The position numbers and the translations under genes were made by a program. The notes beneath the pieces were generated by a model that was not told the origin of the DNA, did not search any database, and saw only the letters and a program-made list of their open reading frames with translations. Below are positions 9,005 through 17,211 of a stretch of 39,583 bases of DNA, piece by piece. Source of the stretch: Caldilineaceae bacterium. Its GTDB lineage: Bacteria > Chloroflexota > Anaerolineae > Caldilineales > Caldilineaceae. The stretch is from assembly GCA_019637645.1 (NCBI GenBank), contig JAHBVH010000077.1, positions 1 to 39,583 of the forward strand, in the 5' to 3' direction. Position 1 is the stretch's first letter; the number at the start of each line of letters is the position of its first letter.

Positions 9005-9110
9005 TGTATCAATGCTTGGTTGTTCGACCAACAAGCATTGGAGTTCGTCTACCACCTTCGTGGACCAAGGGGGCCGAGCGCGGAGCAATCACAAATTTGC
9101 TTTGCTGCTA

Positions 9111-9133
9111 ACCCGCCCATCGGCGGGTTTTTT
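9111..9133 (+). terminator. Intrinsic terminator of the riboswitch expression platform
   Basis: ACCCGCC 9111-9117 pairs with GGCGGGT 9122-9128 around loop CATC and is followed by a run of T to 9133. The same heptamer ACCCGCC also occurs at 8993-8999 inside the 3' strand of riboswitch P1. GGCGGGT could therefore pair with either copy, giving a simple terminator/antiterminator choice. The choice mechanism is an inference; the hairpin and T-run are seen directly. Confidence 0.85.
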
Positions 9134-9223
9134 CATTGGCTGCACTCCGGTTCATGGAGTACCGCCTTTTTGTTTGGTACTTGCTGATTGACGGTGATTG
9201 TACGACGCCTACCCTAACAAGGG

Positions 9224-9290
9224 CCAATGACAAGTGACCAATGACAAGTGACCAATGACAAGTGACCAATGACAAGTGACCAATGACAAG
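9224..9290. repeat. Tandem 14-bp repeat (CCAATGACAAGTGA) before cobN
   Basis: Four perfect copies start at 9224, 9238, 9252 and 9266, and a fifth begins at 9280 and breaks after 11 bases. Each unit is two related heptamers. The array sits between the riboswitch terminator and the cobN start and contains several ATGs. Related heptamer arrays occur at 13741-13763 and 19613-19696. Confidence 0.9.
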
Positions 9291-9300
9291 GGATCGAGAA

Positions 9301-12300
9301 ATGACAACTGAAATTCGCCAACGTAATATGGTTGAACGGCTAGATGGCCGTATGGTCAACGCTGGGCGGTTGCGCGGGATGTTGATGGTTTGTGTCAATG
9401 GTTGCTGCTGTGGCCATACCCACCGGGGCTACGCGCCGGTGCCCGGGGATCTCTACCATGCTGAGTGGGAAGGGCGCAAACTGCGTAATAAGATCCATCT
9501 TAACCAGAGCGGTTGCTTGGGGCCTTGTGTCCTGGCCAATGTGGCGACGTTGCTCCTGGATGGCCGACCCTATTGGTTTCATTCCATTAATGATGATGCG
9601 ATTATCCGTGCTATCTATGATTATATTGAACTGCTGCTGGATGATGCCGATGCACAGCTACCCGCCATCTTAGCACCCCATCTCTTTAATGGCTTTGCCT
9701 GGGATGGCGGACAAGGCGTAGCCGCACCGGCCAAACCAACGACCATCACCCTGGGCGCGGGCATTCTGGTGCTCAGCCAGGCAGACACGGATCTGCTCAC
9801 GCTGACCCAAGCACGCGCCTTGCTCCCCGGCGACTTTGCTTCGGTGCAGAGCGCTCAGGTGGGGCGTCTGGCCGATGACGAGGCGGTTGATGCCCTGCTC
9901 GACCAATTGCTGCCCCATGCCCAAATTGTCGTCGCGCGCCTCCACTCGACCCGTTCCTTTGATCACGGTCTGGCGCGCCTCGAACGCTGGGCCGCAGAGA
10001 CCAACGGCTTTTTACTCTGCCTACCCGCGGTGGAAGCCTTTGATCCGGCGTTGATGGCTCTTTCCAATGTGGGTATTCCTCTGGCGCAGGCGATCAGCGT
10101 CTACTTCCAATGTGGCGGTGCACAAAACATTGCCAATGGCCTGCTCTGCCTGAGCGATCATCTCCTGGTCAGCGGTTGGGGCTTCGAGCCGCCAGAAGAA
10201 CTGCCGTTGCATGGGGTATATGAGACTAGCGAGTGGCGGGCGGCGACTGGGCAACTCTCCCCTGTCCGCTGTCCTCTGACTTCGGCTCCCACTGTTGGCA
10301 TCCTCTTCTACCGCGCTCACCTGCTCAGTGGCAATACGGAATTTGTCGATGCAATTGGCACCGAACTACAACGGCGGGGCTTTGCCGTGCGGGCTGTCTA
10401 TACCCAGTCGTTGAAAGAGAGTGACGCGACAGGCGTGCCGTTGGCGCTCAAGTTGCTGGAAGACGCTGGCCCGATTCATCTGATTGTCAACACGCTCAGC
10501 TTTGCCTTGGGGGATGGCGGACAGGCTTTTGCCAAGGTAGACGCGCCCATCATCCAGGCGATCACCAGCAGCAGTGATCACGCCGCGTGGCAGCGCAATG
10601 GCCGTGGCCTCGCGCCCCTCGACACCGCGATGAATGTGGCGATCCCCGAGTTTGATGGCCGGATCATCAGCATCCCCATTACCTTTAAGGAGACGCTGCC
10701 CGATGGCGGGGCGCGCTACGCGCCAGCTGCTGAACGCATTGCGCGCTTGGGTGGCATGGTGGAACGTATGGTCGCGCTCCGCCGCAAACCGAACGCCGCA
10801 AAGCGCATTGCCTTTGTCTTTACCAACAGCGCCGCCAAAGCCGCCCGCGTGGGCAACGCCGTGGGGCTCGATGCCCCGGCCTCGCTGCTGAACTTGCTGC
10901 AGCGAATGCAGGCGGCAGGCTATGCCTTTGCTGGTTTCCCCGCCGACAGCGACACTTTGCTGCATAACCTGATCGACCGTTGTTCCTATGACACCACTTG
11001 GTTGACCGATGCGCAACTGGCGCGCGCCCACAAACTGCCGGTGACGCAATACCAGCAATGGTTTGACCGAGCACCGGTTACGAATCAACACGCCATGGTG
11101 CGTCAATGGGGGGAGCCGCCAGGGAAGGCTTATACCCATGAGGGCAACTTTGCCTTGGCCGGGCTGGAATTTGGCAATGCCTTTGTCGCGTTGCAACCCC
11201 CGCGCGGCTACGACATGAATCCCGACGAAGTCTATCACCGGCCCGACTTGCCGCCACCCCACAATTATTATGCCCTCTACCGCTGGCTGCGTGATGAGTG
11301 GCGGGCGGATGCCATTATCCACATGGGCAAACATGGTACGCTTGAATGGCTGCCGGGCAAGAGTGTCGGGCTCAGCAACGAATGTTTCCCCGATCTCTTT
11401 TTGGACGATTTGCCACTCATCTACCCCTTTATTATCAATGACCCTGGTGAAGGCAGCCAGGCCAAGCGGCGTACCCACGCCACCATCATCGACCACATGA
11501 CGCCACCCATGACCAGCGCCGGGGCTTATGGCGCGCTGGTAGAGCTGGCCCAGCTGGTCGATGAATATTACACCGCCGAACAGCTCGACCCGGCCAAACT
11601 GCCCCTGCTCCAACGCCAGATCTGGGAGGTGATCCAGCGCCATCGCCTCGACGACGACCTGCGCTACCTGCTCTCCGCCGACCACGGTGACCACAGCCAC
11701 GACTGGGATGGCGCGTTTTTGGAGGATGGCACGCCGACCGCGTTTGCCGAATTACAGGGCGCACAAGTCGCCCATCTGTTGGAAGATATTGAAGGCTACC
11801 TCTGTGAGCTGACCGGCGCGCAGATCCGGGACGGGCTCCATATCCTTGGCTACGTGCCGGAAAACGAGCAACTGGTAGAGCTGCTCTATCACCTGTTGAA
11901 GTTGCCCAATCTCCAAGCGCCAAGCCTACCCGCTACCGTGTCCCATTTATGGGGCGAGGATTGGGCCGCGTTACAGGAAGCCCCCGGCACACGGCGCACC
12001 GATTGGACGGCGCGTCACGCTGACTTCAAGACCAACGCCGACCTGCTCAGTGCTATCGAACAGCGCTGTAAAGCGCTATTGACCCAACTCGCCGCGACCA
12101 ACTGGAATGCGGACGCAGTGGGGCAAGTGGTCGCCAACTTGGTATTGGGTCCACCTAGCCTGTTTCAGCAGGCTTCCCTCTCTCAGCCACCGATTTCAAC
12201 CGGTGGGCGTTCACCCGAGGATGAAGCCCGTGCCAATCTCGCCACCACCCTCCGCTACGCCTGTACCTTTCTGGTGCCCAAGCTGGGCGAAGGCGCGCAG

Positions 12301-13695
12301 GCCGAGATCGACAACCTGCTCCATGCCCTCAACGGCGGCTATATCCCGCCCGGCCCCAGCGGCGCGCCCACGCGCGGCATGGCCCATGTGCTGCCAACGG
12401 GGCGCAATTTCTACAGCGTTGACCCGCGTGCCTTGCCCACGGTTGCCTCGTGGCAGGTGGGACAGGGGTTGGCGAATGATCTGCTCAAACGCTATGGCCG
12501 CGAAGAAGGGGGCTACCCCGAGAGTGTTGGGATTAGCATCTGGGGGACCAGCGCCATGCGCACCGCGGGCGATGACATTGCCCAAGTCCTGGCACTGCTT
12601 GGCGTGCGTCCGGTGTGGCAACCGGAAAATCGCCGTGTCACCGGCATCGAGTTGATCCCGCTGGCCGAGTTGGGACGGCCACGCATCGATGTGGTCTGCC
12701 GCATCAGTGGCTTCTTCCGCGACGCCTTCCCTCACCTGATCACCCTGATCGACAGTGCCGTTCAGGCGGTTATGGATGCCGATGAGCCAATGGAGCAGAA
12801 CTTTCCCCGCAAACATGCCCTGATTAACGAAACCGCGCTACGCCTGGCTGGTCATCACAGCGACACCAACGCTCATCTGCCAAGCGGGCGTAGCTGTGGG
12901 CAAGCGGAGCAAGCGACATTCCCAGCGCGTTCGCTTGTGCTAGATGAGCAAATGATCAAGGCGCGGGCGCGCTATCGCATCTTTGGCTGCAAGCCCGGCA
13001 GCTACGGCGCGGGCATCTTGCCGCTGATTGATGCCAAAAACTGGCAGAGTGACGCCGACTTTGCTCGTGCCTATCTCACTTGGGGTGGCTATGCCTACAG
13101 CCAAAGTGAGCAAGGGATCCCTGCCCAGGATGAATTTGCCACAGCGCTGAAGACGGTGCAGGTTGCCACCAAAAACCAGGATAACCGCGAACATGATATT
13201 TTCGACAGTGATGACTACCTCCAATATCACGGCGGCATGATTGCCACCGTGCGCGCCCTCACCGGCAAGAACCCGCGGCGCTACTTTGGCGATAGCAGCG
13301 ATCCGGGGCGGGTCCAAACGCGTGATCTGCGCGAGGAAGCGCGGCGGGTCTTTCGCAGCCGTGTTGTCAACCCCAAGTGGCTGGCTAGTATGCGGCGACA
13401 TGGCTACAAAGGCGCCCTCGAGGTTGCCGCCACGGTCGATTATCTCTTTGGCTATGACGCCACTGCCGACATTCTGGACGATTGGATGTACGCCAAGGTG
13501 GCCGAGGAATTTCTGCGCAACGAAGAGATGCAACAATTCTTTGCGGAAAGCAACCCGTGGGCTTGGCAAGCCATCGCCGAACGGCTGCTGGAAGCGGTCG
13601 AGCGCGGCCTCTGGCAAGACCCCGACCCGCTCGACATGGAGCTGTTGCAGGCTGCCCAGGAAATCGGGCTAGCCGATCTGCAACGGCGCCAGTAA
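9301..13695 (+). CDS. cobN: CobN cobaltochelatase large subunit with N-terminal [2Fe-2S] ferredoxin domain
   Basis: A 1464-residue protein. Residues about 25-115 are a thioredoxin-like [2Fe-2S] ferredoxin: Cys31 with the Cys35-37 cluster, then CLGPC at 72-76. The rest is the CobN/BchH magnesium-chelatase H family, with HMGKHGTLEWLPGK, INDPGEGSQAKRR, REEGGYPESVGISIWGTSAM and FGDSSDPGRVQTRDLREE. CobN inserts cobalt into hydrogenobyrinate a,c-diamide with ATPase partners (CobS/CobT or ChlI/ChlD), which are not in this window. ATG 9301 is preferred because AAGGGA lies about 7-12 bases upstream; ATG 9283 is inside the repeat. Two low-conservation inserts are noted near 12180-12230 and 12855-12950. 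Confidence 0.92.
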   Translation: MTTEIRQRNMVERLDGRMVNAGRLRGMLMVCVNGCCCGHTHRGYAPVPGDLYHAEWEGRKLRNKIHLNQSGCLGPCVLANVATLLLDGRPYWFHSINDDAIIRAIYDYIELLLDDADAQLPAILAPHLFNGFAWDGGQGVAAPAKPTTITLGAGILVLSQADTDLLTLTQARALLPGDFASVQSAQVGRLADDEAVDALLDQLLPHAQIVVARLHSTRSFDHGLARLERWAAETNGFLLCLPAVEAFDPALMALSNVGIPLAQAISVYFQCGGAQNIANGLLCLSDHLLVSGWGFEPPEELPLHGVYETSEWRAATGQLSPVRCPLTSAPTVGILFYRAHLLSGNTEFVDAIGTELQRRGFAVRAVYTQSLKESDATGVPLALKLLEDAGPIHLIVNTLSFALGDGGQAFAKVDAPIIQAITSSSDHAAWQRNGRGLAPLDTAMNVAIPEFDGRIISIPITFKETLPDGGARYAPAAERIARLGGMVERMVALRRKPNAAKRIAFVFTNSAAKAARVGNAVGLDAPASLLNLLQRMQAAGYAFAGFPADSDTLLHNLIDRCSYDTTWLTDAQLARAHKLPVTQYQQWFDRAPVTNQHAMVRQWGEPPGKAYTHEGNFALAGLEFGNAFVALQPPRGYDMNPDEVYHRPDLPPPHNYYALYRWLRDEWRADAIIHMGKHGTLEWLPGKSVGLSNECFPDLFLDDLPLIYPFIINDPGEGSQAKRRTHATIIDHMTPPMTSAGAYGALVELAQLVDEYYTAEQLDPAKLPLLQRQIWEVIQRHRLDDDLRYLLSADHGDHSHDWDGAFLEDGTPTAFAELQGAQVAHLLEDIEGYLCELTGAQIRDGLHILGYVPENEQLVELLYHLLKLPNLQAPSLPATVSHLWGEDWAALQEAPGTRRTDWTARHADFKTNADLLSAIEQRCKALLTQLAATNWNADAVGQVVANLVLGPPSLFQQASLSQPPISTGGRSPEDEARANLATTLRYACTFLVPKLGEGAQAEIDNLLHALNGGYIPPGPSGAPTRGMAHVLPTGRNFYSVDPRALPTVASWQVGQGLANDLLKRYGREEGGYPESVGISIWGTSAMRTAGDDIAQVLALLGVRPVWQPENRRVTGIELIPLAELGRPRIDVVCRISGFFRDAFPHLITLIDSAVQAVMDADEPMEQNFPRKHALINETALRLAGHHSDTNAHLPSGRSCGQAEQATFPARSLVLDEQMIKARARYRIFGCKPGSYGAGILPLIDAKNWQSDADFARAYLTWGGYAYSQSEQGIPAQDEFATALKTVQVATKNQDNREHDIFDSDDYLQYHGGMIATVRALTGKNPRRYFGDSSDPGRVQTRDLREEARRVFRSRVVNPKWLASMRRHGYKGALEVAATVDYLFGYDATADILDDWMYAKVAEEFLRNEEMQQFFAESNPWAWQAIAERLLEAVERGLWQDPDPLDMELLQAAQEIGLADLQRRQ

Positions 13696-13704
13696 AGGAA
13701 TCTG

Positions 13705-13763
13705 GTTCCACGCCGAGCGTGGAACGAGCAAAGGACAAAGGACCAATGACCAATGACTAATCA
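13705..13763. repeat. Small hairpin and CAATGAC heptamers at the cobN-methyltransferase junction
   Basis: GTTCCACG 13705-13712 pairs with CGTGGAAC 13718-13725 around a 5-base loop, ten bases after the cobN stop. Then two heptamers of the CCAATGA type at 13741-13756 run into the next start codon. The start ATG 13753 is the second heptamer's ATG. The first ATG (13746) opens a 4-codon frame that ends just after 13753. Confidence 0.7.
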
Positions 13764-14598
13764 CCCCATCACCGACCCCGTCCCTATCGACTTTGCCGCG
13801 GCCTGGCACAGTTGTACGGTGCAAGATCCCTGCCATCGGGGTGACGCCGCGGTCGATCTGGCCTATTGGGCGGATCACGCTACCGGCTATGATGAAGATT
13901 CCCGCACCCCTGGAAACTATGAAGGCACCCTCGCCGCGATCCAGGCGCTGGTCCGGCCCACCGATACGTTGCTCGATGTCGGCGCGGGGGCTGGGCGCTT
14001 TGCGCTCCCGCTGGCACATGCGGCCCGCCACGTGACCGCGCTGGATCATGCCCGTCCCATGTTGGCGCTGTTGCAACAGAAGGTTCTCCAGCAGCGGTTA
14101 GCCAATGTCACAACGGTGGAAGCCGCCTGGGAAACGGCCACCGTCGCGCCCCATGATGTCGTCTTGGCGGCTTGGTCGCTCTACCGGCTGCCTGATCTGC
14201 TAGCCGGGATGCAAAAGTTGATCGCTGTCACCCGCCGCACGCTGATCATTGTCGCGGGCGCGGGCCACTCGATCCGCCATGACCCACATCTCCGGCGTTT
14301 CTGGCCTCAAGCGGACCGTGATGACACCCCCATGCATATCTACTACTATGGCGTGCTCTGGCAGGCGGGCGTTCATCCCGAACTCCAGATTGTCTATGAC
14401 CGCCACCAGATCCGCGGGGAGACGCCCCACGCCATCGCCCGCCGCTTGGCCCCGGCGGTTGCGACTGCTGCCGAAGTAGACGCGTTCTGTGAAACCTTAT
14501 GGCCACAGCTACAGCAGCAGGCCACGGGTTGGCTTTATGAACAGCCGGTGCCCGTTGGGTTGCTAATTTGGCAAAAGCAGGAGGCTGCCGATGAATAG
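13753..14598 (+). CDS. Class I SAM-dependent methyltransferase in the cobalamin operon
   Basis: A 281-residue soluble protein. Motif I is LLDVGAGAGRFALPLA at residues 73-88, followed by an acidic ALDHARPML motif II, then a VVLAAWSLYRLPDL segment, the usual Rossmann methyltransferase pattern. It is not a CobA/CbiL-type precorrin methylase, whose fold and motifs differ. The gene sits between cobN and the cobD-type gene and overlaps the latter by 8 bases, so it is part of the operon. Its substrate is unknown. A role on a lower-ligand base, a corrinoid intermediate, or an unlinked small molecule would all fit. The start ATG lies in a heptamer repeat with no clear ribosome site. Confidence 0.8.
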   Translation: MTNHPITDPVPIDFAAAWHSCTVQDPCHRGDAAVDLAYWADHATGYDEDSRTPGNYEGTLAAIQALVRPTDTLLDVGAGAGRFALPLAHAARHVTALDHARPMLALLQQKVLQQRLANVTTVEAAWETATVAPHDVVLAAWSLYRLPDLLAGMQKLIAVTRRTLIIVAGAGHSIRHDPHLRRFWPQADRDDTPMHIYYYGVLWQAGVHPELQIVYDRHQIRGETPHAIARRLAPAVATAAEVDAFCETLWPQLQQQATGWLYEQPVPVGLLIWQKQEAADE

Positions 14599-15706
14599 TC
14601 CGCGTGGGCCACTGCCTCGCCTGTCCTTGGCCCCAATTCCCGCGGCGGTTCATGGCGCGCTCGATTATGCCGAGCTACAGCGTCACCAACTTGCGCCCGA
14701 TGCCGTGATCGACTTTAGCGAAAACAGTAATCCCTTTGGCCCTGCCCCAGGGGTCCGGGCTGCGCTGGCGGCGCTTGATCCCGCCCGCTATCCCGACCGG
14801 GAATCTCTGGCGCTACGGCACCTGCTCGCAGCCCAAACCGGGGCCGATTTGGCCGAGATCATCGTTGGCAATGGCGCGGCGGAGTTGCTCTGGTTGGTGG
14901 CTTTTGCTTTCCTGGCGCAAGGTGACCGCGTCTTGATCCTAGGGCCGACCTTTGGTGAATACGCGCGCATGGCTCAATTAATGGGGGCCGAGGTAGTTCA
15001 GTGGCGGGCTATGGCAACGGATTTTGCCGTCGATCCCACCGCGGTGGCGCAGCAGATCGAGACCGTACAGCCTAAAGTTCTCTTCCTCTGCAATCCCAAC
15101 AACCCAACCGGCACGGTGATCGATCCCGCCATCATCGCGGCGTGGGCCAACCCTGCCCCGCAGACGCTCTTTGTCGTTGATGAGGCGTATTTGGCCTTTG
15201 TCCCAGGGCTGCGTTCCATGGCTGCATGGCAGTTGCCCAATGTGTTGGTCGTGCGCTCGTTGACCAAGGAATATGCCTTGGCTGGGCTACGGCTGGGGTA
15301 TGCGGTGGGGCCGACAGCACTGGTGGCGGCGTTGGCCCAAGCCCGCGTGCCGTGGAGTGTCAACGCGGCAGCGCAAGCGGCAGGGCTGGCGGCCTTGGCG
15401 GATCAGCAACACTTACAAGAGACCCTCGCCGCGCTGCAATGCGCCAAAGCGGAGTTTGTGAGCAACTTGCAAAGGCTGGGGCTCTCTCCCCTACCCTCAC
15501 AAACCCACTATTTTCTGCTCAATGTGGGTGACGGGGCGGCCTTTCGCCAGCACTTATTACCCTACGGCCTCCTGGTGCGGGATTGCGCGTCTTTTGGCCT
15601 GCCAGCCTATGTACGGATTGCCACCCACAAACCACTGGAGAATCAGGCGTTATTAAGTCATATTACGCAGCAAGGAATGAAACACGCGGTCAGCGGCGTA
15701 ACATAA
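14591..15706 (+). CDS. cobD: PLP-dependent aminotransferase, threonine-phosphate decarboxylase type (CobD/CobC)
   Basis: A 371-residue fold-type I PLP enzyme of the histidinol-phosphate aminotransferase/CobD group. Visible are DFSENSNPFGP at 41-51, NPNNPTG at 168-174, DEAY at 198-201 and the PLP lysine in SLTKEYALAGLRLGY (Lys226). In cobalamin synthesis CobD makes (R)-1-aminopropan-2-ol phosphate from L-threonine phosphate, the linker joined by CbiB encoded downstream. The alternative, HisC, is disfavoured because all neighbours are cobalamin genes. It starts within the methyltransferase stop region, suggesting coupled translation. Confidence 0.82.
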   Translation: MNSPRGPLPRLSLAPIPAAVHGALDYAELQRHQLAPDAVIDFSENSNPFGPAPGVRAALAALDPARYPDRESLALRHLLAAQTGADLAEIIVGNGAAELLWLVAFAFLAQGDRVLILGPTFGEYARMAQLMGAEVVQWRAMATDFAVDPTAVAQQIETVQPKVLFLCNPNNPTGTVIDPAIIAAWANPAPQTLFVVDEAYLAFVPGLRSMAAWQLPNVLVVRSLTKEYALAGLRLGYAVGPTALVAALAQARVPWSVNAAAQAAGLAALADQQHLQETLAALQCAKAEFVSNLQRLGLSPLPSQTHYFLLNVGDGAAFRQHLLPYGLLVRDCASFGLPAYVRIATHKPLENQALLSHITQQGMKHAVSGVT

Positions 15707-15709
15707 ATT

Positions 15710-16978
15710 ATGAATCAAAAAAATGGAATATCACGCATGAAGAACATCTCGGTCTTATTCGCACTAACGCTTCTTCTCTTGGGGGGGTGTTTACCCATCC
15801 AACCGGTTGCAATGGTCGAACCCAATGGGGCAGCCGCCACCGCGGTGACGACGACCCTGCCCGCCAATCTCACCACCGGCTGTGTAGAAAATTTCGATCC
15901 CACGGTCGATTACTTCCCCGATAAAGTGACGCCCGCCTATGCCATTGGTTGGACGGTCGAGTATTACAACCACTATAAAATTGTGTCGCTGCCGACGCCG
16001 TGGAACGATGCTACCGAAACCTTTCAATATCTGTTGCTCCAATGTGGCACTCCTATGCCAGACGGCTATGCCGATCTCCCGATGATCCAAGTGCCCGTCC
16101 AGCGGGTGATCACCATGTCGAGCACCCAGTTGCCCCACCTGGCGAAGCTCAACCGATTGGGGAATTTGGTCGGCCATGAGAGTTTCCAATATGTCAACAC
16201 GCCAGCGGTACGGGCGTTGATTGATGCCGGTAAATTGGTGGAAGTAGGCAGTGGCGCGGCGGTGAATGTCGAAGTGGCGATTGATGCCGACCCTGATCTG
16301 ATCTTGCCCTACAGCTTGGGCAACCCCGAACAAGATGCCCACCCCAAGCTGATCGAAGCGGGGCTACCCGTTGTGCTCACCGCCGAGTATATGGAAACAT
16401 CGCCATTGGGACGGGTGGAATGGGTAAAATTTATGGCGCTCTTCTTCAATGAAGAAGCCCAAGCCAATCGTAGCTTTGCGGGCACGGTGACACGCTACCA
16501 AGCTATGGCGCAGTTGGCGCGGGCGGTAACTGAAAAACCGACCGTCTTTACGGGCATCCCACGCGGCGATAGTTGGTATGTGGCTGGTGGCCGGAGCTAT
16601 GTCGCCCAATTTCTGGCCGATGCCGGGGCGCAATATCTTTGGGCCGATAATGAATCGACTGGCACGTCGCCGGTGGCGGTCGAGGCGGTCTTTGACAAGG
16701 TGTATGCAGGTGACTTTTGGTTTAACACCAGCACCTGGACCACCTTGGACGATGCCTTGGCCGCGGATGCGCGGCTGGCCGATCTGGCGGCCTTCCAAAA
16801 GGGCCAAGTCTATAACAACAATGCACGTCTTAGCGAGAACGGTGGCAATGACTATTGGGAGAGCGGCCTGGCTAACCCCGACGTGATCTTGGCCGATCTG
16901 ATCAAGATCCTCCATCCCGAACTGCTGCCCGACCACGAATTGGTCTACTATCGCCATCTCGCGCCGAGCAGCGAGTAG
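15710..16978 (+). CDS. btuF: BtuF-like corrinoid-binding lipoprotein
   Basis: A 422-residue lipoprotein with a lipobox in LALTLLLLGGC-type context near residue 27 and then a TroA/FecB-type binding fold. Conserved landmarks are VQRVITMSSTQLPHLAKLN, the ADPDLILPYS strand and the C-terminal NPDVILADLIKILHPELLP. It starts 3 bases after the cobD stop. ATG 15737 (MKNISVLFALT) is an equally good start that gives a shorter signal peptide. No btuC/btuD pair adjoins it; it may share the BtuCD encoded at 302-2199, whose own BtuF tail lies at the window's left edge. Corrinoid as ligand is inferred from operon membership. Confidence 0.82.
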   Translation: MNQKNGISRMKNISVLFALTLLLLGGCLPIQPVAMVEPNGAAATAVTTTLPANLTTGCVENFDPTVDYFPDKVTPAYAIGWTVEYYNHYKIVSLPTPWNDATETFQYLLLQCGTPMPDGYADLPMIQVPVQRVITMSSTQLPHLAKLNRLGNLVGHESFQYVNTPAVRALIDAGKLVEVGSGAAVNVEVAIDADPDLILPYSLGNPEQDAHPKLIEAGLPVVLTAEYMETSPLGRVEWVKFMALFFNEEAQANRSFAGTVTRYQAMAQLARAVTEKPTVFTGIPRGDSWYVAGGRSYVAQFLADAGAQYLWADNESTGTSPVAVEAVFDKVYAGDFWFNTSTWTTLDDALAADARLADLAAFQKGQVYNNNARLSENGGNDYWESGLANPDVILADLIKILHPELLPDHELVYYRHLAPSSE

Positions 16979-17004
16979 CTTGAACCGGTGAAATGATCCT
17001 GGTG

Positions 17005-17167
17005 CGCGCTGTCAACGGATTTTTAGGAGTGGATTGAACGGAGGGAACGTGCTCTGGCGAGCAATCGCAAGTCGGGAACGGATGGCTTGTATGAATCCGT
17101 TCCTGGTTTTCCAACAACAAGCGTTGCATACGCTTCCGTTCAATCCGTTCCCCCAATCCGTTGACAG
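17005..17167. repeat. Nested palindromic repeat element, copy 2
   Basis: The outer arms CTGTCAACGGATT 17009-17021 and its complement 17155-17167 match the ends of the copy at 124-255; the left end shares CGCGCTGTCAACGGATTT exactly (17005-17022). Inner stems are GGATTGAACGGA 17031-17042 with 17135-17146 (12 bp) and GGAACGGAT 17075-17083 with 17095-17103 (9 bp). It fills the gap between the btuF-like gene and cobB. As with copy 1, it directly follows a btuF-type gene. Confidence 0.75.
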
Positions 17168-17211
17168 ACCGTCGCCCCAATTCGGTCGCTTCCATACAGA
17201 GGCATCAACCC

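Noticed and set aside
9224..9290. Repeat array considered as a small CRISPR
   Set aside because: Units are 14 bp, directly adjacent, with no unique spacers and no cas genes nearby.
10366..11700. Long minus-strand open frame opposite cobN (444 codons)
   Set aside because: It lies wholly within the strongly conserved cobN sequence and has no recognisable domain; it is a by-product of GC-rich codon use on the other strand.
12211..12816. Minus-strand open frame of about 200 codons inside cobN
   Set aside because: No family resemblance, no ribosome site, complete overlap with a real gene.
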